The translations under genes were made by a program, and so were the position numbers. Positions 11,701 through 23,396 of a stretch of 64,000 nucleotides of DNA are shown here, piece after piece (position 1 is the stretch's first letter; the number at the start of each line of letters is the position of its first letter). Under the pieces are notes generated by a model. The model saw only the letters and a list, made by a program, of their open reading frames with translations, searched no databases and was not told the DNA's origin. The stretch is from Trema orientale (Eukaryota; Streptophyta; Magnoliopsida; Rosales; Cannabaceae): the NCBI GenBank assembly GCA_002914845.1, contig JXTC01000241.1, positions 408,066-472,065 on the forward strand, in the 5' to 3' direction.

Positions 11701-13423
11701 TGAGTGTTTATTCATTTGACATCTTCTCCTTTTGTACTAATCTGTTCCAACTACCCAGTACCTTTCAGCAGTGTGTGTTAGGTGCATGAACAATATTTTA
11801 TCTAAACCCATCACAATCATTAGTTAGTCTAGTACATCAATAACACAACTAATTATGTACCGTTCTTTAAACAAATATCACAGATAACTAATTATGTGGT
11901 AAATTATTATCTGTCACATCTCAAATCGGTTCTACTTGTGTAATCGGAGGCTTTATCTGCTATTAATGATTCATCCAACCAGCTTTAGAAAAATTATCTA
12001 TTTTTAACAATTTGATCACATTTGTGCTGTATGATTAAAATCGCATGGTCCATTTAGAACTTCTCAAGTATTTTGTACGCAGCTGAGTCAGAGGTGGCAT
12101 TGTTGGATCTATATAAGCTTGTTTAGTTTGCTAAAGTAACCTTAATATAGCGAGATAATTACGAATAATGATATTGATATCCGAATTTACCACCAGGAAG
12201 AAGCGAAAACACAGAATTTGGTTTAGATAAAGGCAAAAGCACCTGATTTCGAAACGTAGAAAACGGAATGAGACAAAATAAAACACGCACTTAAATCACA
12301 TCGACAAGCGTTATTAACAAGCTCGTAACGACAATTTATTTAGATTTTAGAGCTAGAGGCGGGGTTAGTTTACCACGCGCCGTAACTCCACGTGAACAAA
12401 CGGCGTTGCACAATCTCACAAACAAACAAGACTATTACTATCTGATATCTCCGAGTCTTCGGAACTGATTAACTCTGGCACGCGCTTCGTTCGGGGTTGG
12501 AGTTATCCCTCTTTCTTGTTAAAATATAACATTGGGAGATCATAAAGCACGTGAGAAACACGTGATGAGAGAGTGTAACAAAGATCTTGAATTCTTGCCC
12601 GATATGAACGAAATACCACTGGAAAGTTTCCTTCCGGTACATAAAGCTCGGACAGTTTCACATGTCTAATCATCCATAAAAATTATAAAAATAATTAGTA
12701 ACATCCATTTAAAAACGAATTTATATCCACTACCACTAATAATTAAAAAAAATCATAATTCTATTCAACTATCATTAATTGGTTTAGATTAGACATTTAG
12801 ACACTACGTTTTTTTTTTTTGGTGACAATTCACTTGGAGAATACTTTTGAATGTAAATCATACATAACTCCTCTTCTTTTAAAACCCGGGTTAAATTCGG
12901 ATGTCTTTTGATTATTTTATTTTAAATTTGATTATTTTATTTTAAATTCCATTTAAAATCCATCTTATCCTCTAGCTATAAAAAATAAAATGTGTAAATA
13001 TCAGATTACATCAAAATCAATCCCCGCCCGATGGGCAGATAAAAAATTAATCTTCAAAACAAGTAAGCAGAAAAACAATCTCCTCAGTGCGAGTAACACA
13101 CGCAAAAGAAACCAATAAGACTTACACGATACACACGATTGGTTCGAGGTTTTTTTTTTTTGTTTCTAATTAATTTTTTTTAAAAAAAAAGATATATATA
13201 TATATATATAATATAAAAGATATATATTTGTTGTTATGTGGGGAAAGTTATACATGAGAAACGTTGTTTTTCCGTTGCATCGTCCTGGGAGGGCATATAG
13301 AGCAAGGCCGAGAGAGAGAGTGGAGAGACGACCTCGTCTTCGCTGGCTAAGAATCTAATACGCTTTAACTAGAAGAGCAAAATAGCATCATAATCATCAT
13401 CATCTATATCCGACTCTCTCTCC
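8729..13423. other. Long AT-rich intergenic stretch, no gene recognised
   Basis: Short open frames occur (for example 10363-10641 on plus and 9804-10043 on minus), but none resembles a known family or has splice support. A locally GC-richer block at about 12180-12660 was read on both strands without recognisable protein. A 24-bp duplication at 10691-10738 is listed separately. An (AT)n tract lies near 13193-13212. The last 150 bases before 13424 are taken as the promoter of the downstream gene. Confidence 0.5.
10691..10738. repeat. 24-bp tandem duplication
   Basis: The unit TCTAGATGTTATATATGTAC plus four more bases is present at 10691-10714 and 10715-10738. The two copies differ only at the final base. 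Confidence 0.85.
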
Positions 13424-13430
13424 TATAAAT
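13424..13430 (+). promoter_or_regulatory. TATA box of the O-fucosyltransferase gene
   Basis: TATAAAT lies 110 bases upstream of the ATG at 13540, within CT-rich DNA. This is a normal position for a plant core promoter with an 80-base leader. The leader itself ends in (AAT)n repeats. Confidence 0.6.
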
Positions 13431-13539
13431 ACAAACTTCACCATATCATTTCTCCCTCCCTCCCTCCGCTCCGTTCCGTTCCGTACCAGTCCCAGTAAGA
13501 AAAAATAAATAAATAATAATAATAATAATTAGAATAGTC

Positions 13540-16500
13540 ATGAAGAAGAAGAGAGAGAACACCACCACCATATCGGGATTCATCATCGGCGCCACCATCC
13601 TCCGCCGCTATCGCCGCCTCCACCGCCACCTCTTTCAGCTCATCTCCGTCTTCTCCGCCTGCCTCCTCCTCTTCCTCGTCTCCTTCTCCCTCCTTGCTCC
13701 CCCTCCTATTCGCCGCCACCACCACCATCACCTCTCTGTAAAATCCACACACTCTTCTCCCCCCCTCCCTCCCTCTCTGTCTAAACATATATTCAATTCT
13801 AACGTCTCACTGTGCTTTTTCCAGACGAGTAATGACGCCATGGAGATTGCATCCGATTCGGATCAGGAGACGGTGTTTCGTGTTCCGGTATGGATACGTA
13901 GTTTTCGAAAAAAGAAAAATCTCGGTTGATTTTGGTTAAAAACGTGTTGCAGGTTGTAACGAATTGATTTTGTGATTCTTGTATATGCTCTTTACTTTTC
14001 TTCAATGGCCTCTGCTTTAGGCTAGTGGCGGGAGCTTAGGTCGTGATTTATGGAGCTCGAGGCAATCGGGATCGTACGTTGGCTGCAGTAATGCTAGCGG
14101 TAACTTCATGAGTAAGTGTGTCTCAGTTTCTTCTTCGGTTTCAATAATGGTTTCAATAATGGTTTAGTGTTAGGAATTGAAGACTTAAATCAGAGTTGTT
14201 TGTACTTATTTTGAACTTCTAATTTTTTTTTTATTGATTGATTTTGACTCCAATTTTGGTCGTACTCTTGATGTTTTGACTCTGTTTTATGCTCTCTCCA
14301 ATCTTGAGGAATTCAATTCAAACCAGTTTCTTCTTGCATTTTTGTATCGTTTTGGAGAATGAAATCGTTTGGATTTTGAATTTGATGTGAAGTGTTTTCG
14401 ATATTTTTACAGCTTCTGATGCAAAAACGAATCCGAACCGGTACCTATTGATAGCTACCAGTGGAGGCTTAAATCAACAGAGAACAGGGGTAAGCTTGTA
14501 GCTCAGACCAATTTGTTCTGTAATTGAACACTTAATTTACTTTGATGACAATTATGGTCAACACATTAAAACTAAACTAAACGGGGCATGTTTGCTTCCT
14601 TAATTATTGCTTTTATTCAAATTAACATGCATAAAATCATATAGGAAACTCAAGTAACTTGTGGAAGAAGGGTGTTTTTTTTGGCAATCCATTATTGAGT
14701 TTTTGTTTTTACCTAAATATCCAAGCCCATATGTATGACTTAAAAGCCCTGAATATCTTTTATGTTCGAAATCTCTGTTTCTAATACGCGTATATCACTC
14801 GTAATTTCTTGGCTGGGATTCTCTTGATCTCTGTTCCACAATTACTTGAATATACATAAAGAATTGAAGATTATGTTTCGGGGTAAGTATCTAATGCATC
14901 CTCTACTGATTATGGTTGCAGATAACGGATGCTGTGGTTGCCGCTTACATCCTAAATGCTACTCTTGTTGTTCCCAAGTTGGACCAAAAATCTTTTTGGC
15001 AGGATAGTAGGTGTGTTCTAGCATATCATGATTAGCTTAGTACTGTTATATATCTCATAGCATAGATGCAAAGATATATTCTGTGTTTAATGTGAGTTTG
15101 TATTTGGTGCAGTGACTTTGCTGAAATCTTTGATGTGGACCAGTTTATATCATTTCTCTCAAAAGATGTTAAAATAATCAAAGAGCTTCCAGTGAAGGGA
15201 GGGAAAGCTATGACTCCACATTCCATGCGTGTTCCAAGGAAGTGCACTCCAAAATGTTACCTGAACCGGGTTTTACCTGTTTTGAACAAAAGACATGTAA
15301 GTTTAAAGTTTTGCTTATTTGTAGGAACAGAAATGACTGCTTAGTTTTAGCTTCTCATGTGACTCTGCAATCATTAGCTTTGAATATGTACTTTAAGGAA
15401 TAAAATATGTGTAGATATAAAAGTACTATTGACGGAAATATTTAAAGTACCTGACAGTGAAATTGAAAGCGTATAAGCTTCTTCATTTCCAACATTGATA
15501 GTTAAACCTTGTTCATGTACAGGTTGTTCAGCTCTCTAAGTTCGATTATAGGCTTTCAAATAAGTTGAGTAAACATTTACAAAAGTTAAGATGCAGAGTT
15601 AACTATCATGCTCTAAAGTTTACTGATTCCATTCTTGACATGGGGGAAAAGTTGGTTGAAGGGATGAGGAAGAAAAGCAAACATTTTATTGCCCTGCATT
15701 TGAGGTAAAGTACAATATGTTTGTGGCCATTTTTGATAAATCATCTCTAGACTGTATGTTCTTCTTTTCCCTATGACGTTACTCGTGTCATTGAGACATT
15801 ATTAGATGTCGAAATTCTGCATTCTGTTTTATTTAGGCAATAGCTATGTGATGCATAGAAAGTAAAAATGTGCTTCTTTTAGCCTGTTTCTTTTACGGTC
15901 CGAAAGACAAAAGTTACGGTATTGAATAACAGTGACTATTGCACTTTTTAGTCTAAAGTCAAAATGCCGAGGGAAAATTCGTTGATGATATTGCTTTGAA
16001 CATAGATATGAACCTGATATGCTTGCGTTCTCTGGATGCGATTTTGGTGGGGGAGAAAAAGAAAGAGAAGAACTTGGCAAAATCCGGAAGAGGTGGAAAA
16101 CTTTACATGTGAGTCTTCACAAGTATCTTAGCCTATTTCATTTAACTTTGGCAGGAAATAGTACTGATATCTCTATTCCGGGGTATGTGTTGTAGGCAAG
16201 TAATCCTGACAAAGTACGAAGAAATGGAAGATGCCCACTTACTCCTGGGGAAGTTGGTCTTATGCTTAGAGCCTTGGGTTTTGGAAGTGATGTTCATTTG
16301 TACGTGGCATCAGGTGAGGTATATGGAGGTGAGGAGACATTGGCACCACTCAAAGAACTCTTCCCAAACTTCCATACTAAAGATACTATAGCAAGTAAGG
16401 AGGAGCTGGCAACGTTCGCTTCCTTCTCTTCTCGCATGGCTGCACTAGATTTTATTGTTTGTGATGAAAGTGATGTTTTTGTCACCAACAACAATGGCAA

Positions 16501-17224
16501 TATGGCTAGAATGTTAGCTGGAAGAAGGTACCAATACTTTTCTGTTAATTTTTTGAGTTTAACATTGATGTCAGTATTCATACAAGAATCTCTACTGGAG
16601 GAGGATATATCGGTTGACATCTGAAATGTTTTTATAAGGAACATGATTATTACTAGTTGCTTCCAAATATGTTTCCTTGTTCTTGCTATTCGCAAATGGT
16701 ACAAGCAACCCTTATGTGATCACTTGCTTTTACATGGTATAATCTATTGCAGGAGATACTTTGGACACAAACCGACAATCCGTCCAAATGCTAAAAAATT
16801 ATACAAGTTGTTCATGAACCGAAATAACATGACATGGGAAGAATTTACTTCCAGGGTTCGAACTCATCAGATCGGATTCATGGGAGAGCCTAGGGAAATC
16901 AAGCCAGGCAGGGGTGAGTTTCATGAAAACCCGGAAGCCTGCATATGTGACACTTCTGATAAAAGTCCTAAGGAAGCAAGTCAACAAAATCAAAGTGAGG
17001 ACAGCTACAAAATGGATGACAATTATAAGGAAGACAATAAAACTAGAGATTCTGGTGATGCGACAGATGAACAGGTACCTGAGGATGAGCAAGATTGGTT
17101 TGATTATTTGGATAATGAAGCTATGTTAGGGGAGAAAAGGAGGCAGCATAATGGAGCAGATTCAGAACCAGGTATTTTGAGTAAACCTGATCAACCAGAA
17201 CTAGAAGAGTTGTTCTCAGACTGA
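13540..17224 (+). CDS. O-fucosyltransferase family protein (plant GT106-type), 625 or 596 aa
   Basis: Probable Golgi type II glycosyltransferase of the plant O-FucT family; the exact sugar and acceptor cannot be told from sequence. Exons: 13540-13887, 14021-14111, 14413-14489, 14922-15010, 15113-15296, 15523-15704, 16006-16108, 16196-16527 and 16753-17224. All junctions are GT/AG and in frame. A basic N-terminus precedes one membrane segment at about residues 31-51. The conserved body includes YLLIATSGGLNQQRTGITDA, NATLVVPKLDQKSFW, KHFIALHLR, YEPDMLAFSGC, GRCPLTPGEVGLMLRALGFG and TNNNGNMARMLAGRRRY. The C-terminal tail after PGRGEFHENPEACIC is acidic and probably disordered. Inside exon 1, bases 13738-13824 (87 nt, GTAAAA...TTCCAG, pyrimidine-rich end) look like an intron but keep the frame open if retained. 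Hence the two predicted lengths. Confidence 0.92.
13738..13824 (+). other. Candidate exitron / optional intron in exon 1 of the O-fucosyltransferase gene
   Basis: A GT donor (GTAAAATCC) and an AG acceptor (TGCTTTTTCCAG) bound 87 bases, exactly 29 codons with no stop. Retained, it adds a serine-rich stretch just after the membrane anchor (VKSTHSSPPLPPSLSKHIF and about ten more residues). Removed, the flanking codons join cleanly (HHHHHLS to TSNDAMEIAS). The pyrimidine-rich 3' half favours splicing in at least part of the transcripts. Confidence 0.6.
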
Positions 17225-18130
17225 GTGAAGGAGAATCCAGTTTTCTCTGACAAATATTCTTTTATAAATTCTCTGCCTCTTCTGGTTGACCCTTTGGCAC
17301 ATTGCTTCTTTGAACAAGAATTTGTCTTCCCATTCACTGAACCTGAAGTAGCAGTGACCACACAACACATTGTACATAAAAAAGGCCTTGGCTGATAGAT
17401 GAGCAGTTTTGGTAAACAACGACAACACCACCATAAAAAGAAAAAAAAGGAGGAGATCAGATTTTGAAGCTTGTACATTACTACAAATTACAGTGGAGGG
17501 GATCATTTATAGCTTTTTTGCTTTTTCATAGATAATTCTTTCCGTAAGGCAGAGATGTTTATAATACAGAACCAAAGTGTAAATTGAAGTAATTAGAGAA
17601 GGCTTTTACTTTCTTTTTTCACTTTTTTCCTTCCTTTTTTTTGCTATGCGAATACTAGAATCATTCATGCCTTTGCCATGGGATTGAGGGCAACATGATA
17701 GGTCTCTTTTGTTCTTCCCTCTCTCTTAACAGCACAACATGAAAATTCTTACTTTTCCACATGTAACACTTCCCGTTTTGCACATTACTTTGTGAAAACA
17801 CAAGAATCGGAAAAATATCAAAAAGAAAAATACAAAACAATCTCTAACAAGTAGAAGACTACGATTTTACGTCTGCTGTCCAATTATTGGTTGTGATTTA
17901 TTTTAGTTTTTTCCGGCTTATAATGGTTGTTTGTTTGTTTGTTAGGCCGGGGAAACCACAAGTGTACTAACTAGTAACTTCCAGTAAGCAAATCTGGGGC
18001 CGGCTTGCAATGACGGATATGCCCTTCTAATTTCCGACTCTCGAGTAGTTACAGTCCTAACTAACTGAATAGTCAGAACTCAGGAGTCACAAGTAGGCGT
18101 AGCGGGAGGGGAAAAGAAAGCGGCTTTTTG
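17225..18130. other. 3' UTR of the O-fucosyltransferase gene and intergenic DNA
   Basis: The first few hundred bases are presumably the 3' UTR of the upstream gene. Minus-strand open frames at 17191-17506 cover its end and are not supported. Nothing else was recognised before the HCF244 promoter. Confidence 0.5.
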
Positions 18131-18134
18131 GTGA

Positions 18135-18177
18135 CACGTGGCACAACCCGTAATCCAGTTAGTGAGATTGACGTGGC
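18135..18177 (+). promoter_or_regulatory. Two ACGTGGC (G-box/ABRE-like) elements upstream of HCF244
   Basis: GACACGTGGC (containing CACGTG, 18135-18140) and TTGACGTGGC (18168-18177) lie about 190 and 150 bases before the ATG. ACGT-core elements of this kind are bound by bZIP/bHLH factors and are frequent in light-regulated photosynthesis genes. Function here is inferred from motif and position only. Confidence 0.5.
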
Positions 18178-18324
18178 AGAATAGAGATCTCTATGTTGTT
18201 CATCTTCATCATCCTCTCCAATTTTTTCTTTTTTTCTTTTCTAATTTTCCTCTGTGGCGTCAATTCCTGCAAGAGAAAGAGGGGGAAATCCAGAAAAAAA
18301 AAAAAAAAAAAATCATATTTGGCG

Positions 18325-21028
18325 ATGGCTTGTAGGCTTCCAACGCAGCTGGCCACACCAGGAAAACTCCATCATCCCCATCACGCCAAGACCTCCACCT
18401 GCTATGGCGCGCTGTCCTGGCGTCGTACTTTAGCACCAGACGCTTTCCTCTCTTCGACTCAATCTTCTTCCACAACTCTCTCTGGTTAATAACTTTTTTC
18501 TTTTGGTTCCATTTTTCTTTAGCTTCTCCGACTTAATTTTCTTCAACATTTGCAAAATTGGCCATCTGGGTTACTAATGGGTTCTCCTTTAAATTTTTTC
18601 TTCTTGGACAAAATTAAGGATTTGAGTTATGTACTGTTTATCCTTTTTTCTTTTTCTTTTTCCCGGTATCAGGGTGTTCTTATAAGCGACCTCTAGTAAC
18701 GTGTACTGCTCAGACTAATGTTGGAGCGGTGAATCTTGCTCCGGGCACGCCGGTTAGGCCCACCAGTGTACTTGTGGTGGGTGCTACGGGAACTCTCGGT
18801 AGGCAGATTGTGAGGCGCGCACTAGACGAAGGCTACGACGTGAGGTGCCTCGTTAGGCCTAGACCAGCTCCTGCTGATTTCCTCCGCGATTGGGGCGCCA
18901 CTGTGGTCAATGTACACGTCTCAATCTTCTTTCGTTTTTTCGGTTATTTGATCTAATTAGGAGTAGTTCTAAGCTCAAACTTTTAATGTTACTTAATAGT
19001 TAGTATGGTATCAAAACAGACAATTTTAAGGTAGATTCTTTTGTGGGTTATTGAAACATTTGTCATTCTTATGTAACTATTATTAGATTGAGTGGAGATT
19101 ACGATGTTCAGGGTGGTTTGTGGAAAGTTAACATAATTTTGGTCTCTCGAAGTTGAATAACTTAATGTGACGTATTTTTTTGGAGCAGGCAGACCTTAGC
19201 AAACCAGAGACGATTCCTGCGACATTGGTTGGCATTCACACGGTTATTGATTGTGCCACAGGGCGCCCGGAAGAGCCTATAAAAACGGTAAGATTTGAGT
19301 AACACGATATGGTTTATTTCTTTTGTAACCTCCAAACATTCGAATTAGTCTGAATTTTTCCTAGTTTTAGCGAATGTCTCGTGCATTCTCTTGATAGCTG
19401 CTATCCAGTTTTGTAGTGAGTCATTGCTTTATTCGGTAAGCTTTAGTATATTTTCATTATAAAGGTGTAATATATTCATTCGAATTAACACCTTGGCTGA
19501 TCAACCCTTTTGTTTACCCTGTGTTTTCCCTGAACTAGGCTCTAAAGTGTGTCTTTTCTATGTCTTAAGTTGTATGGTATTCTCATCTCTGTTTGTTTTG
19601 CTTATTTTAAATTGTCCTTATCTTTTTCTGATTTTACAATAAGTTGTTTAATTAAATTACCATGCTCATTGAAGACGCTAGTGTATTCTTGTATCGTTAA
19701 AGAAGCTAAAAAGTAGGGAAAAAACATAGAACGTACTTTTGAACCTTTGTTATGCATGGATTTCTGCCTTATCTAATCCATTTTTTTATGTAGGTAGACT
19801 GGGAGGGAAAAGTTGCTCTTATACAGTGTGCAAAAGCAATGGGAATCAAGAAATTTGTATTCTTTTCCATTCACAATTGTGACAAGCACCCTGAAGTGCC
19901 ATTGATGGAGATCAAATATTGCACCGAGAAGTTTCTCCAGGAATCAGGCCTAAATCACATTGTTATAAGGTTATGTGGTTTCATGCAAGTGAGTCAGGAA
20001 GCTGATTATTCTCTTTAGTTTACATTCTTTTTACGAGCGTGAGTTAGTCTGTGATAACCTATCAAGTTGATGTTTGTAGTGTTAGCCATTAAAAGTCTCT
20101 TGACTTTAGTTGTAAGTTAAACAACAAAGCTGTTTGTTATCTTTTTAGGGCCTTATTGGGCAGTATGCGGTACCTATACTAGAAGAGAAATCTGTGTGGG
20201 GAACAGATGCTCCTACTCGAATTGCTTACATGGACACACAGGTTGTTTATCCATAACTTCTTGTGTTGTTCTTTGCATAAATAAATTTGACCCAATCTTT
20301 ACAGTATCTTGAGAAATGTTCATTCTTATGTCAGGATATAGCCCGTCTGACATTTATAGCTTTACGAAATGAGAATCTTAACGGGAAACTTCTCACATTT
20401 GCTGGTCCCCGTGCATGGACGACTCAAGAGGTAAACAAGAATAGTAGCTTTATATGAAAGCCTACATCCTCACCTCCTAGTTTTTGCTTTTTCCGTATGC
20501 TTCGTTCTACTAAACTGGGAAATCTATTAGCTTAACATCTATAAAAATGCTAAAGGTATTGTCTTTCACGAACCTAGATTTTCCAAAAACCCCGGCTTAA
20601 CCCATTATCACCTGAACCAAGGCTCAAGTTTCTTGTAGGTGATAACATTGTGTGAGAGGCTTGCGGGGCAGGATGCAAATGTTACAACAGTCCCAGTCTC
20701 CATCTTGAGATTCACTCGACAGCTAACTCGGTTGTTTGAGTGGACAAATGATGTCGCTGATAGACTGGCATTTTCAGAGGTAAATTCTTGAATCTCAACC
20801 AAGGTTAAATTCATATTGACTGACTAAAAGTGTTGCTTCTGATATTTATAGGTTCTTTCAAGTGACACTGTCTTCTCTGCTCCAATGGCTGAGACATATA
20901 ATTTGCTCGGCGTGGATGGAAAAGATATAATTTCACTAGAGAAATATTTACAAGATTACTTCACAAATATACTGAAGAAACTGAAAGATCTCAAAGCACA
21001 GTCAAAGCAAACGGACATTTACTTTTGA
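18325..21028 (+). CDS. HCF244: HCF244-type chloroplast NAD(P)-binding protein, 399 aa, 8 exons
   Basis: Atypical short-chain dehydrogenase-like factor of chloroplasts. In Arabidopsis it is needed for translation initiation of psbA mRNA (D1 protein) and so for photosystem II assembly. Exons: 18325-18484, 18673-18911, 19189-19287, 19794-19988, 20149-20241, 20335-20430, 20639-20779 and 20852-21028; 1200 nt, all GT/AG and in frame. The first 65 or so residues are Ser/Thr/Arg-rich and lack conservation, as expected of a transit peptide. The Rossmann glycine motif GATGTLG is at residues 90-96. Diagnostic stretches include [73 protein letters not shown] and the C-terminus SKQTDIYF. An in-frame ATG 132 nt upstream (18193) has no stop before 18325. 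I prefer 18325 because the upstream extension is hydrophobic and low-complexity and runs through an A tract. Confidence 0.95.
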
Positions 21029-22367
21029 AAGAAAGGCTCATTTTGCAATGTTTTAGAGGAGGAAGCCATGACAACTTTGACGCCTGATACGGCTCGTATT
21101 TGAGGTATTCGACTTAAATTCATTATGTCTCCCCTTACTCCCCCTTTCCTTTTTCTTTCACCTCTTTCAAAGTTTTCACTTGTAAAGAACAAATTCTTGA
21201 GTGCCATTGCAACTGTATTAAAATTGCTAAATTACAATAGCTCAAATTCAATTTTTCAAAGTCTGGCCAGTCGAGCTATGTAATGTATACAAAATTAAAT
21301 GCGATATGTATCTTCTACATATTATCATATTCCGGTTCTATCTAGCATCATACTATTTAATCACGATTTGAGTTGACTATTAATATTGGATCTCATATTT
21401 AACTTATAAAAACATCAATATATTTCTCATAATGATTTGACTTGGCCAATAATTAGTACATCCCATTTCTTTTTATGATATTATGAACCAACAGTTGGTG
21501 ATAAAGCAACACATGCTACGATAGTTAAATTGCTAGCTCATGTTATCTTTTAGCATCATCGGACTAAGTACTATCGTTTTCATTCACAATAGCATCTCTA
21601 TCAAAAGTTAGAAATTGCGTACGCGTTCTTCAATTGAAAAAAATAAATAAATAAAAAAATGATGTGTTTGGGGATTAGAGAAATTATATATCAGATATTA
21701 GTTACTCTTATCTCTTCATTAGAATCACTACATTGTTGACTTTTTTATCCTGATATATATATGTAATCCTAAATGATTAAGACAAGAGCTTCCACTTGTA
21801 ACAATGAAGTAGTTGCGTTCTTTTTATTAAAATTGTTACTGTTCGTTCTATAAAGACGAATTGGTTGTGTTGTAGCTTACACTCGCCAAGACGTTTGTCG
21901 TGGTTGCGTTAGGGTATGCATGATTGTGGGCCAAGATACCCGTTGTCAAAAGCTGGGCCAGGCCTACAACCAATGGACACAGTCTTGGCCCAGCCTACCA
22001 TTGCCACCGCCCTAAAAGCCGAAGCCTACTGGCGAGTACAAAGTAGAAAAAATATCTGGGTTAAGTTGACAAGTTACGATTAATTAAACATAACACCACT
22101 ACTAAAACCATATTTACCAAAACTAGGGGTATTATGAGACATATTTAATGGGTTCCTCTTATTTACTTTTTCTTTTCTGCCCTTTCTTTAATAACACAGG
22201 AGCCATACTATGAGAAATGCTCCTAACTAGGGGAGCCTTATTTTTCAGAATAATTTTTCTAGTAGTGTCATAATATAATAACATATAGTCACTATATTTT
22301 TTATCATAAATTTATAATTTTAACTACTCGTCATTTCCTCATACTACAGCCAGTGGACCTAAGAGGA
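21029..22367. other. 3' flank of HCF244 and intergenic DNA
   Basis: The first 200 bases are the presumed 3' UTR. Beyond that no coding sequence was recognised. A GC-richer patch at about 21880-22030 (repeating GGGCCA-type words) was read in all frames without result. Weakly similar words at 22115-22160 and 24395-24430 (TATTATGARACATATTTARTG) suggest an old dispersed repeat. Confidence 0.45.
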
Positions 22368-22374
22368 AGAATAA

Positions 22375-22772
22375 GAGGCTGGCAATTCATATCATTTCGT
22401 GTTTGATCCATTTATATCGTGCAAGTTTCATATTATCGATAAGTTACTTGTTTAATGAAAACGTCATTCAAATTGACGTGTCATAACACTTCTAAACATT
22501 ATAATTATTTATTTTCTTGATTTTTTCACTTTAGTTTTACTTTATTAAGATAAATTAGCTTATTAGTTTATTATTTTTCATTTTGTTTTTTAAGAAATTT
22601 ATTAAATAATATTTTCTATGAAATAATTATCAAGTATTTTTGACATATTTCGATAAAAAAAAATTAATTAATCGTGTTAATTTCAGTCAATTTCGTGTGA
22701 AGCGTGTCAATTAAATATGTGAATTTCGAATCGTGTTATTGTTATTGTATCGTGTTCAAATTGCCAGCCTTT
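22375..22772. mobile_element. Non-autonomous TIR element, hAT-like
   Basis: The left end reads GAGGCTGGCAATTCATATC. The right end, reverse-complemented, reads AAAGGCTGGCAATTTGAAC. Both flanks carry AGAATAA (22368-22374 and 22773-22779), extending to 8 bases with one mismatch, which fits an 8-bp hAT-type duplication. The roughly 398-bp interior is AT-rich and non-coding, with sub-terminal TCGTGT words in both orientations. Confidence 0.65.
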
Positions 22773-22894
22773 AGAATAACCGAATTCGTAGTCCAGAGGA
22801 AAAATTAAACAAAACCCAGTTTTCTGGGATGATTAATTAAATGTAACATCACTTTTATTTCTCTACCACTTCTTCATAAGTTAATGACCTTTTC

Positions 22895-23130
22895 ACCAAT
22901 TCCTCCCCAAGCCACATGACACTTCTCTCTGCTACATCGGTGATGAAATACGGATTGTTGTCGACCGGAACACCTCCCTCACCGACCTCTCTTCTCAACT
23001 CTCCGAAACCCTTATCAACGTCATTGCCAATGTTGCTCCGTCATATCTCAAATAGCTCCCTAATAAGGACCTTGACCCCTTTCTCATGGAAAAGCTCAAG
23101 TCTTCGCAGTCAATCAGATAAATCTAGAAC
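22895..23130 (+). pseudogene. PB1-domain gene fragment, broken by stops
   Basis: One frame starting near 22907 translates as PKPHDTSLCYIGDEIRIVVD, RNTSLTDLSSQLSETLINV and APSYLK. An in-frame TAG follows, then LPNKDLDPF and another stop (TAA) after SSQSIR. This matches the start of plant PB1 (Phox/Bem1) domains. In my memory these read like PRPHDKSLCYVGGDTRI, then VDRHTSL, then LKYQLPNEDLDSLISVTTDE. The TAG stands where the family has glutamine. One residue of the double glycine and the acidic OPCA end are missing. No intact downstream exon was found, so it is called a non-functional fragment. Confidence 0.6.
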
Positions 23131-23396
23131 TCAAGCTTCGAACGGTTGGTCATGGTGATCGGTGAAGGCAAAAGCTGGTAGGTGGAGGCTGCGGGGTAAA
23201 GGTGATAGCTAGTAATGAGTGAAAAGAGATTGAGGGTATATTTGTATTTCTCCCTCCTAAAACCGGGCCTTTTCAATGTTTTTCTACAAAATATGTTTTT
23301 ATGGACCGGAAAAAGACCAAATGTCCACAATTACTTCAATGATTTAAAAACAGAAAATAAAAAAAATAAAAAAAATAAAAGGAGAGGGGGGAATTT

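Noticed and set aside
13438-13788. Minus-strand open frame of 116 codons over the O-fucosyltransferase start
   Set aside because: Antisense of the exon-1 coding region and its TATA region; Gly/Glu/Ala-rich low-complexity peptide.
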